Positions 1 through 8,407 of a stretch of 64,000 bases of DNA are shown here, in pieces. The notes beneath the pieces were generated by a model that was not told where the DNA came from, searched no databases, and worked only from the letters and a program-made list of their open reading frames with translations. Both the position numbers and the translations under genes were made by a program. Every line of letters begins with the position of its first letter. The stretch's first letter is position 1. The DNA lies in contig NZ_AP023057.1 of assembly GCF_016629565.1 (NCBI RefSeq), positions 62,001 to 126,000 of the forward strand, read 5' to 3'. The DNA is from Nitratiruptor sp. YY08-10 (GTDB taxonomy: Bacteria; Campylobacterota; Campylobacteria; Campylobacterales; Nitratiruptoraceae).

Positions 1-859
1 CTGTTGTGTTTTTAACCTCAATCCCTTTGACACTTATCTTTTTGACTAGTTTTTTTTCAAATGCATCAATTGCATCAAGTTTATAGACTTGATTAAGAAC
101 ATTTTTGTGCGTAGCAGAGTAGCGCAAAACAAAAAGCGGATCAAACTCTTTGATTTTTTCTTCAGATATTTTTCCAAACTTTTGCGGCTCATCTATAATG
201 AGTATAGGACGTGTTGATCGAATCACATCGATGGGTCTGTTTGAATTCATCAAATCAAGCTCTTCATAGATTTTTCTTGCTTCTTTAGCTCTTGTAGCAA
301 ATGCTTGATAGTTCATTATCATCACCCAAATATCATTACTTTTGGCAAAACTCTTAATATTGCTAAGATTAGTTGGTCTTTTGGTATCATAGATAAAAAA
401 TCGAAGCTTTTTATTGTAAAGCTCTTTAAAATGATCTTGTGTTATTTCTAAACTTTTATGCACTCCTTCACGAATCGCAACACTTGGCACCATAATGATA
501 AATTTTGAAAATCCATAACGCTTATTGAGTTCAAATATAGTTCTGGTATAGACATAAGTTTTCCCTGTTCCTGTCTCCATTTCAACAGTGAAGTTGAGTC
601 CTTGAAGTCTTTTAGAAGGTTTAATGGCGTTTCTTTTTTGAATGGTTTTAAGATTAGTTAAAATCTCTTCATTACTTATTAAAAGATTTGGATTTGCAAA
701 AGTGTTGTATATAATCTCTTCTTCAATAAGCCCATCTTTTTTTAGTTCTTTATCAAAAATATTTTTTATTAGCTCTTTTTTAGGTTGTCCATCAAATAGA
801 TCACATACGCTATTTACTGCATCGATTTGATATTGTTGCTCTTTGAAGTGGAGTTTCAT
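1..859 (-). CDS. res: Type III restriction endonuclease, Res subunit (N-terminal part)
   Basis: Helicase/nuclease subunit of a type III restriction-modification system, which translocates on DNA and cuts when two unmethylated sites are met. The reading frame opens at an ATG (857-859 on the reverse strand) preceded by GGAACCTT and stays open to the left edge, so only about 286 N-terminal residues are visible. It shows the family's Walker A motif METGTGKT and, further on, the DEAD-like box IDEPQKFG, which is the form typical of type III Res proteins. The C-terminal nuclease domain lies outside the window. It is the last visible gene of a minus-strand series mod - AAA ATPase - rhuM remnant - fic - res; the usual adjacency of mod and res has been interrupted by four genes. 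Confidence 0.93.
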   Translation of the reverse strand, partial: MKLHFKEQQYQIDAVNSVCDLFDGQPKKELIKNIFDKELKKDGLIEEEIIYNTFANPNLLISNEEILTNLKTIQKRNAIKPSKRLQGLNFTVEMETGTGKTYVYTRTIFELNKRYGFSKFIIMVPSVAIREGVHKSLEITQDHFKELYNKKLRFFIYDTKRPTNLSNIKSFAKSNDIWVMIMNYQAFATRAKEARKIYEELDLMNSNRPIDVIRSTRPILIIDEPQKFGKISEEKIKEFDPLFVLRYSATHKNVLNQVYKLDAIDAFEKKLVKKISVKGIEVKNTT

Positions 860-880
860 AAGGTTCCTTTATTGGCAATT

Positions 881-960
881 TTGTCACTTATTTTTATTTT
901 AGTGACAAATTCCATATTTTTTGTCGCTAATAAAATTTTTAGTGACACATTTGTCACTAA
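881..960. repeat. Cluster of five TTAGTGACA-type sites between fic and res
   Basis: Five copies of a nine-base motif TTAGTGACA or its complement lie in 80 bases: TGTCACT at 882-888, AGTGACA at 901-907, TGTCGCT at 922-928, AGTGACA at 941-947 and TGTCACT at 952-958. Orientation alternates, and the first four are 19-21 bases apart, about two helical turns. The last two form the imperfect palindrome TAGTGACACATTTGTCACTA, which overlaps the fic stop codon. The position directly upstream of res suggests an operator array; that role is inferred. The winged-helix tail of the Fic protein next door is one candidate binder. Confidence 0.55.
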
Positions 961-2036
961 GCAATGATTTTTAATAATTCATCGAAATAGAAAGTTTTAT
1001 TTCTCTCTTTTTCATCGCTAGAAATGATTTTTTTATCTATTAAAAAGCTAATGACTCTATATATAGATCTCTTTTCTATACCTGTTTGATTTTCCATTTT
1101 TTTAGATGAAAAAATAGGAGTTGAAAAAAGAAAATCTAATACCTTTATACTATTTTTAGGAGTTGGCATATCAACTATTTCATTTTTTAATTCATTATAG
1201 AGTGTAACAATTTTGTTGATTTTATTTATGTTATTTATAGATTGTTGTGTGATTGCTTTAAGAAAAAACTGTATCCAACTCTCCCAATCTTGCTCTTTTG
1301 ATACATTATTTAGATAGTTATAATAATCTTCTCTATGAGTTTCCAAATATTCACTTAGATAAAACATAGGCATACCAATAATATCTTTGCTATACAAAAA
1401 TATAGGTATTAAAATTCTTCCAGTCCGTCCATTTCCATCCCAAAATGGATGAATAATTTCAAATTGTGCATGTATGATTGAAAGCTGAACTAATGTATCT
1501 TTTTCTTCATAATGCATATATTTTTCTAAGTTTGTCATGTATTCATCTATTAATTGAGGATCAGGAGGAATATATGTAGCATTTTGGATATCAACTCCTT
1601 TTTTCCCTATAAATACTTGTCCATTTCTAAAATTTCCTGGATTTTTATTTGAACCTCTAACACCACTAAGCAAAATTTTATGAATCTCTTTGATAAGTCT
1701 TACTGAAAGTGGCAACTCATTTAATCTTGTTATGGCATATTCTATAGCTTTTCTATAATTTATAACTTCTTGAATATCTGCAAAATTTTTTACTTCTTTT
1801 GTAGGATTTGCCTCATAATTTAATACATCTTCAAAGGTAGCCTGAGTCCCTTCGATTTTAGAAGATAAAACAGCCTCTTTTATAGTCAAAGGCGCTAAAA
1901 GTAATTTGGGATTAGGAATAATTTGTAATAATCCATCATATTTTGCTAAAGCTCTATTTGCTTTTGCAATATCTTCTATTAAAAATTCCCAATTTATATT
2001 TTTTAAAGGAAGTTTTTGTGGAATATATGGTTTCAT
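957..2036 (-). CDS. Fic family protein with N-terminal inhibitory motif and C-terminal winged helix
   Basis: A 359-residue Fic-domain enzyme; the family transfers AMP or another phosphate-containing group to target proteins. The complete active-site loop HPFWDGNGRTGR sits at residues 196-207, with catalytic His196 and the phosphate-binding GNGRTGR. An N-terminal helix carries SSKIEG at 58-63, matching the (S/T)xxxE(G/N) inhibitory motif, with Glu62 as the expected blocking residue, so this is a self-inhibited class II Fic. The last ~70 residues read as a winged helix, suggesting DNA binding and autoregulation. The start overlaps the stop of the upstream remnant (TAATG). It lies inside a type III restriction-modification locus, so a defence or host-arrest role is plausible but unproven. 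Confidence 0.9.
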   Translation of the reverse strand: MKPYIPQKLPLKNINWEFLIEDIAKANRALAKYDGLLQIIPNPKLLLAPLTIKEAVLSSKIEGTQATFEDVLNYEANPTKEVKNFADIQEVINYRKAIEYAITRLNELPLSVRLIKEIHKILLSGVRGSNKNPGNFRNGQVFIGKKGVDIQNATYIPPDPQLIDEYMTNLEKYMHYEEKDTLVQLSIIHAQFEIIHPFWDGNGRTGRILIPIFLYSKDIIGMPMFYLSEYLETHREDYYNYLNNVSKEQDWESWIQFFLKAITQQSINNINKINKIVTLYNELKNEIVDMPTPKNSIKVLDFLFSTPIFSSKKMENQTGIEKRSIYRVISFLIDKKIISSDEKERNKTFYFDELLKIIA

Positions 2037-2326
2037 TATAAATCCTTTAGTCTATTTTTTAAAATATAATAATTCCCTTTTGTTTTCCCAATTTTTTCTA
2101 AAATTCCTTTTTTAACCATATTGCTTAAAATTTCTCTTGCTCTCTCAATTTTTATTATTTTTTTATTATTGCTAACTCTAATTATTAGTTTTTTGTCGGC
2201 GCTATTGCCAAAAGCTACTACAGTTTTTGCTACTGTTTCAGTATTGTGCAAAAATACTGGTAATTTTTTGATAAATTCTACTCTTGCTTGCATAGATTGA
2301 ACGAACTCTTTCAAGAAGTTCATCAA
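2036..2326 (-). pseudogene. Fusion remnant: out-of-frame rhuM end joined to an AlbA_2 / winged-helix fragment
   Basis: An open frame of 96 codons that looks like debris and not a designed protein. Its first ~27 codons are the out-of-frame continuation of rhuM. From about residue 30 it contains TVAKTVVAFGNSADKKLII, resembling the core of AlbA_2 (Schlafen-like, divergent AAA_4) domains, but the usual upstream part is missing. The end, REILSNMVKKGILEKIG followed by YYIL, resembles the C-terminal winged helix of the same protein family. The ATPase-like middle that should separate the two is absent. The simplest reading is that an AlbA_2-type regulator gene was internally deleted and joined to a truncated rhuM. 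It could still be translated, since the frame is open up to the fic start. Confidence 0.6.
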
Positions 2327-2730
2327 AAATAATCTTTTTCAAAATATTTACCTTGTTTAAGTCTTTCATCATCAAGTACAAATCCTTTTGCAATAAACTC
2401 TTTTAAAACTTTTGTAGCCCATATTCTAAATTGTATTGCTCTTTTGGAGTTTACTTTATAACCGACCGCTATTATTGCATCAAGGTTATAGTATTTTGTT
2501 TGATATTTTTTACCATCTATAGCAGTATGTTTCAAAATGGAACTAACTGAACTCTTTTCTAATTCTCCACTTTCAAAAATATTTTTTAATTGTTTTGTAA
2601 TAGCTGGCCTTTGAACTCCAAACAGCTCCGCCATCTGCTTTTTCGTGGCCCAAATTGTTTCATCTTTTATAAAAACTTTTAGTTTTACATTTTCGTTTTG
2701 ATCTGTGTAGATGATGAAGTTTTGTGTCAT
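2238..2730 (-). pseudogene. rhuM: RhuM-family protein, frameshifted and truncated
   Basis: The first 135 codons encode the conserved N-terminal half of the RhuM family (KilA-N/Bro-like DNA-binding proteins, often found in restriction-modification loci), including KKQMAELFGVQRPAITKQL, YNLDAIIAVGYKV and DDERLKQGKYF. The frame closes after EKDYF. Removing one A from the five-A run at 2325-2329 restores the expected continuation DELLERVRSIYASKSRIYQK until a stop at 2238-2240. Full-length family members are roughly 330 residues, so even the repaired gene is cut to about half. It was evidently inactivated by truncation, plus either a frameshift or a base-calling error. It sits 12 bases downstream of the AAA ATPase gene, on the same strand. 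Confidence 0.8.
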
Positions 2731-2741
2731 TGAGTTGCCTT

Positions 2742-5099
2742 TTAATCAACAACTTTTAATAAACATTCGAAATACTCTTTATCTTCGTTTTGTATAGTTT
2801 CAATAATTATGTTTATTATTTCAATTATTTCTTCTATATCTAAAGGTTTCCAAGCCCTTTCAATGTATGTTAAATGTGAAAATTCATTTACAACTCTATT
2901 TATCTTTTCTGCTTCTCCATTAGTACCAAAAAAATTAAGTTTTTCTATTGTAAGTCCATCGTTATCGGGAAATTTATAAAACATATAATATTCTAAAAAC
3001 TTTCTTAATGCATTAGGTATATCATAAAATTCATTATAAGTATTATTGATTCTACCTTTTACTGTTTCAATGCTTCTTCTTTTATTTTCATTATATAGTT
3101 TATAAATCTTCTCAAAAGTAAAATGTAATTCAGTAGTGTAGTTTTTTATATATTTTGGTAGTAATTTAATTGTACTGTTTGAAATATTTTGTTTTTTAAT
3201 TCTTTCAATTAAAAAATATTCTATATCATCTTTATTATCACTTGTTTTTGGGATAGTAATGCTTTTCAAATATCTTAAAAAGTCTAAATTATGAGTAGAA
3301 ATATAACATTGTAAGTATTTTTTTTCTTTTGTAATATGTTTTTCAATTAATGCATAAATAGAAAAAATATGATTATTATCTAGGCTAGATACAGGATCAT
3401 CAATATAAATTATTACATTATTTTCATTATCTAATTTATTTTTTGCTTTTGCTAAGAAGTAACAAAATGCAATTAAACTTTGTTCTCCATTACTTAATTT
3501 TTTTGATTTTTTATTTTCTCTTAATATTTCATAAAAAACTTGTTTTTCATTTTTTTCATTAATGCTTAATTTTAAATGAGAAGTGGTGAGATTTAAAAAT
3601 TTATTTATTAATTCAATACTTGCTTTTTCATCATTTAATGAATCTTCTAGTTCATTTATTTTATCTAAAATTCTGTTTTTACATTCTGTTATTTTTGATA
3701 ATCTTAATTGCCAAAATTGTTTTTTATGCTCATATTTTCTAATTTTTTCTTTTGTATCAAAATAATTTATATCAGATAAAAATTTTTTTATTTCGTTTAA
3801 TCTTAATTCTAGTTTTGACTTATGTTGTTCTTCTAATAAATTATTGGTATAGGAATTGTTTTTTTCTATTAAGTTTTCTAATTTTTCAAAAAAATTATCA
3901 AATTTTTTTACCAAAGAGCTATAGTTTTCAATTATTTTATAATCAACACTTAGAGATTTTGTTTTGTTTTTTAACTTTTTGTCTAATAATTTTATTAAGT
4001 TATTTTTAACAATTTCAAATTCATTATTTAATTTACTAAATTGTTTAAAAAATTCTTTCAAATTTTCTTTATATAATTCATAAAATTGTTCTTCTTTTAA
4101 ATTTAAATGAATATTAATGCTTTCAATTTCTTTTTTTAGCTCTTCTATTTGATTTTCAAACTCTTCATGTGCTTTATCAAAATGTCTATCTAATTCGTCA
4201 TATCTTAAATCTTCTATTGTATTACCGCAAAATGCACAAATTTTACTTTTATTTTTATGTAAATTTATTCCTTGTTTAACCCATTGTTCTAATTCATAGT
4301 TATTTAATAATTCTTGAATTATTTTTGATGGTTTAATTTCTTTTGATAGAACATTTTTTACTTTTTCTATTAAAGTTCCAAGTTTTTTATATTCATTCGG
4401 TATATGAAAGTATATCTTGTTTTTTTTGTCCTCTTTGATTATTTTCTCATATTTTTTTTGTATTGACTCGTCTAAAAAAGTAAACTTCGTTCCTTCTCTT
4501 TCAATTATATACTCAATATCATTTTTGATGGAAGTTATATTATAAGTCGCTATCCCATATAGTTGATGTTTTATATATTTATTTGCTTTATCCTGAAGAG
4601 ATTTCGTCAAATTGCTTTTTTCATTTTCATAGAGTTTAAAACTACTGTTATATTCTTTTTCTATTTTACTAATAAGTTTTTCTATTTTTTCAAATACATT
4701 TTTACAATTCTCAATTTCTTTTAATATTTCTTGATTTTCTTTACCAATTTTAACTTTAAAAGATTTTATATTTTTAGTATCATCATAAAAAAAACCTAAA
4801 TTATCTTTTATAAAATCGTCATTATATACCAATATATTTAAATTAGCTTCAAAAATTTCATCTTGATTTTTTACTATATTATTCGTCAAATATATGTTAA
4901 ATTTTGGATTTTTAATAAAAGATGGATATTTTTTTTCTTCAATACTTCTGAAAATTCTTGATAGAGTTGTTTTACCAGAATAATTTCTTCCATATATAAT
5001 ATTTAATTTTTTAAAAGTTGTATTATTTAACTCGGGATTTTGTCTCCATCTAAAATCTTGATAAATACCAAAGCTTTCAATATCAAGTTTTTCAATCAT
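2742..5099 (-). CDS. AAA_13 ATPase with coiled coil, zinc-hook and HEPN-like C-terminus (RloC/PrrC-like)
   Basis: A 785-residue SMC/ABC-type ATPase. Walker A is GRNYSGKTT (37-45), the ABC signature is LSNGEQS (about 535-541), Walker B is IIYIDDPVSSLD (about 562-573) and the H-loop is STHNLD (about 600). Between them lie long lysine/glutamate-rich coiled coils with one CAFCG motif near 287-291, as in zinc-hook proteins. The C-terminal region has R699-x3-E703 and R735-x6-H742 (RVVNEFSH), resembling the Arg-Glu-His set of the PrrC/RloC tRNA anticodon nucleases and the Rx4-6H signature of HEPN ribonucleases. Such proteins cut tRNA when the linked restriction system is disarmed. It lies 12 bases after mod and is clearly more AT-rich than the core genome. 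The nuclease call is inferred from spacing and residues; a purely ATPase AAA_13 protein is the alternative. Confidence 0.8.
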   Translation of the reverse strand: MIEKLDIESFGIYQDFRWRQNPELNNTTFKKLNIIYGRNYSGKTTLSRIFRSIEEKKYPSFIKNPKFNIYLTNNIVKNQDEIFEANLNILVYNDDFIKDNLGFFYDDTKNIKSFKVKIGKENQEILKEIENCKNVFEKIEKLISKIEKEYNSSFKLYENEKSNLTKSLQDKANKYIKHQLYGIATYNITSIKNDIEYIIEREGTKFTFLDESIQKKYEKIIKEDKKNKIYFHIPNEYKKLGTLIEKVKNVLSKEIKPSKIIQELLNNYELEQWVKQGINLHKNKSKICAFCGNTIEDLRYDELDRHFDKAHEEFENQIEELKKEIESINIHLNLKEEQFYELYKENLKEFFKQFSKLNNEFEIVKNNLIKLLDKKLKNKTKSLSVDYKIIENYSSLVKKFDNFFEKLENLIEKNNSYTNNLLEEQHKSKLELRLNEIKKFLSDINYFDTKEKIRKYEHKKQFWQLRLSKITECKNRILDKINELEDSLNDEKASIELINKFLNLTTSHLKLSINEKNEKQVFYEILRENKKSKKLSNGEQSLIAFCYFLAKAKNKLDNENNVIIYIDDPVSSLDNNHIFSIYALIEKHITKEKKYLQCYISTHNLDFLRYLKSITIPKTSDNKDDIEYFLIERIKKQNISNSTIKLLPKYIKNYTTELHFTFEKIYKLYNENKRRSIETVKGRINNTYNEFYDIPNALRKFLEYYMFYKFPDNDGLTIEKLNFFGTNGEAEKINRVVNEFSHLTYIERAWKPLDIEEIIEIINIIIETIQNEDKEYFECLLKVVD

Positions 5100-5111
5100 T
5101 TTGTTATCCTT

Positions 5112-6955
5112 TTACACCACCCATATATCTGTTTCTGGGCTTTGCTCTTTGAAAATTTGCTCAAAATTTATTTTATCACTATCGCTTTTGAAACTGCTAT
5201 CTTTTAGCACGACTTTAAGTGGCTGGTATTTGACTAACTCTTTTGCCAAGTTTTCATCGATATTTTCATCAAAAGAGGATATAAGAGTATTGTTTTGCAC
5301 AAAATAGACTTTTTTGCCCAAAATCTCTTTTGCTTCAATCTCTAAAGTAAGCTCAAATCCAAGATTTAAGATTACTTCAAAAAGTAGATCAAGATCAGTT
5401 CTATCTGGTTTGATGTTATCGATTGTTTCAAAGAGATTTTCTTGAGTAATTTCGCTTATATCTTTGTTTTCTTTGAAGTTTGAGGTATCGACTTTGAAGT
5501 AGCGAAAGCCTGTATCTAGGAATTGGGAATTAGGAATTTGGAATTGGGATTTTATTTTTTGAGCGGCTCGGATAATACGTTCTCTTCCAATTTCTGCGAT
5601 TGTTCTAAATCCGGCTTTATAGGCTTCGCTTTTTTCATCAACCTTTTCTGGGATTTGTATCATAATAAATTGTCTGTTTCCGCCATCTTCTGCGTTTAGC
5701 TCAATTACTGCATGAGCTGTAGTAGCTGAACCGCTGAAGAAGTCGAGGATGATGTCGTTTTTGGAAGTAGAAATATGTAAAATTCTTTTAATGAGTTTAA
5801 CCGGTTTAGGATAGTCGAAAAATGCTTTATTATCAAATAACTTTTTAGTTTCTTGTCGCGCCTCCTGTGTATGTCCTACTTCGGAGTTGTACCAAATTGA
5901 TTTTGGAACAAGACCCTGTTTTATTTCTGATAAAAATCTTTTGATACTTGTACGTTATTACCATTTTCACCGAACCATATTCTATTATCCTTTAATAACT
6001 CTTCAAATTTCTGTTTGCTTACAGACCAACTTCTTCCTGGAGGAGGTAATACTGTTCTACCACTTGGAGTGATAATTTCATATATATCTTTTTCAGTTTT
6101 TCTTGCTACACTCAAGTCACTGCTTTTCCAAGGTCCTCTTGGATCATTATCAGGGTTTTTATATCGTGATTTTTGTTCTTCTGTCATTGGCAATAAATTT
6201 CTATTAAATTTTTCTTTGTTTTTTGCATAGCAAATAATTTGTTCATGATTTAAGGAAAAATATTTTGCATCATTTTGTGGAGAATATTTTTTTTCCCAAA
6301 TGATTTCTTGAATATAGTTTTTCTCCCCAAACACCTCATCACACAAGTGCCTTAGATTATGCACCTCATGATCATCAATTGAGATAAAAATTACTCCATC
6401 AACTCTAAGTAGATCTTTAGCAATCAAAAGCCTTTCATACATCATACTGAGCCAATCACTATGAAATCGCCCGTTTGAGTCAGTATTTTTAAATAGCTTT
6501 ACTCCATCTTCATCTACTGCTTCAATCTCTTCTTCATATTCATCTTTGCTTTGTTTAAAATTATCTTTGTAGATAAAATCTTTTCCGGTGTTATAGGGAG
6601 GATCGATATAGATCATTTTAACTTTACCCAGGTAGCTTTCTTGTATAATTTTTAAAGCCTCAAAATTATCCCCTTCGATATAGAGATTTTTTGTTTTCTC
6701 AAATTCAACCGATTTTTCTATAACCGGGCGTAAAGTTTTATTTATAGGAGTGTTGACTTTTAAAATCGATTCTTTTTTACCCACCCAGTTTAAGCCATAT
6801 CGCTCTTTGCATCCATCAATTACATGATCACTTAACATCTGCTTTAAAAGTTCAAAATCGACTTTGCCTTCTTTAACCACATTTGGAAAAATTTGCGCTA
6901 ATTTTTGTATATTTTTTTGTGCTAAACTTGGAGTAGATAAATGAAGTTTTTTCAT
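5112..6955 (-). pseudogene. mod: Type III DNA methyltransferase, Mod subunit (single frameshift)
   Basis: Methylation/specificity subunit of the type III system. The 5' part (to about 5921) carries the catalytic DPPYNTGKDF motif and the family N-terminus. The 3' part carries the AdoMet-binding DFFSGSATTAHAV and a typical C-terminal domain. The two parts are in different frames: in the region around 5947-5953 the reverse strand reads GTACAAG, and adding one C (GTACCAAG) joins them as NNVPSIKRFLSE, the form expected in this family, giving a protein of about 614 residues. No long simple repeat is present, so classic phase variation is not suggested; either a real inactivating mutation or a sequencing error is possible. 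The start codon is followed by MKKLHLSTPSLAQ. Confidence 0.85.
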
Positions 6956-7032
6956 TTTTATCCTTAGTTGAGTTTAAATTAAATTAACTTATCATAAAGG
7001 CTAAATCCTTAGAAAGCTATAAAGGAAAGAGT

Positions 7033-7662
7033 ATGGTATTTCATGATCGGTTTGAAGCAGGTGAACTTTTAGCGCAAAAGTTAGCATCTTATGCAAAAGA
7101 TCCAGATACTATTGTTATAGCTTTGCCAAGGGGAGGTGTACCAGTAGCCTATGTAATCGCAAAGCAGCTTGAGCTTCCTATGGATATCTTCTTTGTAAAA
7201 AAGATTCCATCACCCTACAATCCGGAAGCTGCTATCGGGGCAATTAGTGAAAATGGACTTGAATATCTTAATGAACGGGCCGTGATGATGCTCAATGTTT
7301 CAAGACCTTATATTGATGAGCAGATCCAAAAAATTATGGAGAAGATTAGGGAAAAAAGAGCACTCTATCGAAAGCCAAGAATTGATGTTAAGGGGAAAAG
7401 AGTTATTTTGGTGGATGATGGTGTGGCAACGGGTGCGAGTATGTATCTAGCTGCAAAAGCGTTAAAAGAGGAGGGGGCAAAGGAGGTGATTATCGCCGTT
7501 CCTGTTGCACCGCCAGACAGCATTGCACTGCTCAAAGAGGCAGCTGATAGGGTGGTTGTCCTTGATACGCCACCTGATTTTATGGCAGTAGGGCAGTTTT
7601 ACAGGGATTTCCATCAACTTAGTGATGAAGAGGTGATGGAGTTGCTTTTAAAAGCAGATTAG
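7033..7662 (+). CDS. Phosphoribosyltransferase-domain protein
   Basis: A 209-residue type I phosphoribosyltransferase fold. The PRPP-binding loop is VILVDDGVATGAS (124-136), with the two acidic residues followed by the glycine/threonine turn, and the N-terminal LPRGGVPVAYVIA is the usual PRTase core strand and helix. This subgroup (stand-alone predicted phosphoribosyltransferases of about 210-220 residues) has no firmly known substrate. The start follows AAAGGAAAGAGT. It is transcribed away from mod with only 77 bases between the two starts, and its 3' end overlaps the convergent marC-like gene by four bases. Confidence 0.85.
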   Translation: MVFHDRFEAGELLAQKLASYAKDPDTIVIALPRGGVPVAYVIAKQLELPMDIFFVKKIPSPYNPEAAIGAISENGLEYLNERAVMMLNVSRPYIDEQIQKIMEKIREKRALYRKPRIDVKGKRVILVDDGVATGASMYLAAKALKEEGAKEVIIAVPVAPPDSIALLKEAADRVVVLDTPPDFMAVGQFYRDFHQLSDEEVMELLLKAD

Positions 7663-8303
7663 CTTCCCCACAATCCTTTGATACCGCTGATAAGGAATTG
7701 GGCTGCGATCGCTCCCACGATAAGACCCATGATACGGGTCAAGATTTTGATGCCAGTGATGCCCAATACTTTATTGATAGTACCGGCATATCGAAGAGTC
7801 ACATAAGTTACGATGGATGCTATGAAAATAGAGAGTATTAATATGCTGTATGAAAGGGTAGTGCCTAAGCTGCTTGCATTATTATGGCTTAGGACGATAA
7901 TCGTTGCAATAACCCCTGGTCCAAAAAGGATAGGGATTCCAATTGGAACAATCGCGATATCCTCTTTGTCTTGCGCTTCTTGTTCTTCTTCTGGAGAGTG
8001 TCTATGTTTCGAGCCTTGTCCATAAGCCATATTGATGGCAATGATCATAAGAATCACGCCACCGATAATTTTGATGGAGTAGATATTGATTCCAAAAAAC
8101 TTAAATACAATCTCACCACCGAAAAGTGTTATAAGGGATGCTATAAAAATAGTTAATGAAGCCTTTTTTGCAATCTCCATAATGGCTGATGAAGTAGGTG
8201 GAGCTATCATGGATATCATAATAGAGGCTGCCGCTATTGGATTGATGATAGTGATGAGTGCAATGATGTCATGAAATAAAATCGAGAGAGCAGCGGTATT
8301 CAT
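7659..8303 (-). CDS. MarC family integral membrane protein
   Basis: A 214-residue protein of the MarC/UPF0056 family, with about six hydrophobic segments. Landmarks are INPIAAASIMISM near the N-terminus, the central PIGIPILFGPGVIATII and the C-terminal TRIMGLIVGAIAAQFLISG. Once named for multiple antibiotic resistance, the family has no established function; it acts in the inner membrane. It stands alone on the minus strand, sharing about 100 bases of upstream DNA with the divergent tetR-led efflux operon, so the two transcripts may share regulation. Confidence 0.9.
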   Translation of the reverse strand: MNTAALSILFHDIIALITIINPIAAASIMISMIAPPTSSAIMEIAKKASLTIFIASLITLFGGEIVFKFFGINIYSIKIIGGVILMIIAINMAYGQGSKHRHSPEEEQEAQDKEDIAIVPIGIPILFGPGVIATIIVLSHNNASSLGTTLSYSILILSIFIASIVTYVTLRYAGTINKVLGITGIKILTRIMGLIVGAIAAQFLISGIKGLWGS

Positions 8304-8383
8304 TAATATCCTTTTTTATTGAAAATTGTAGCACAATATTTATAAGAATTAAGAATAATTTAAAGAGTTGTTTGGTATATTTA

Positions 8384-8399
8384 CTTACTGATAGGTAAG
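8384..8399 (+). promoter_or_regulatory. Probable TetR-family operator upstream of the efflux operon
   Basis: An inverted repeat CTTAC-TGATAG-GTAAG ends nine bases before the tetR start codon and lies in the shared region between tetR and the divergent marC-like gene. The size and symmetry suit a TetR dimer, and genes of this kind commonly repress themselves together with an adjacent efflux operon. Function is inferred from position and symmetry. Confidence 0.55.
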
Positions 8400-8407
8400 G
8401 ATGAGAG

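Noticed and set aside
5101-5307. Plus-strand open frame opposite the mod end
   Set aside because: It is antisense to a well-supported mod C-terminus and has no ribosome site or recognisable product; the same holds for the many frames antisense to the RND, thrS, rplT and ilvD genes.
5900-6000. Phase-variable simple repeat in mod
   Set aside because: Type III mod genes often carry tetra- or pentanucleotide tracts, but none is present here; the break is at a single short homopolymer.
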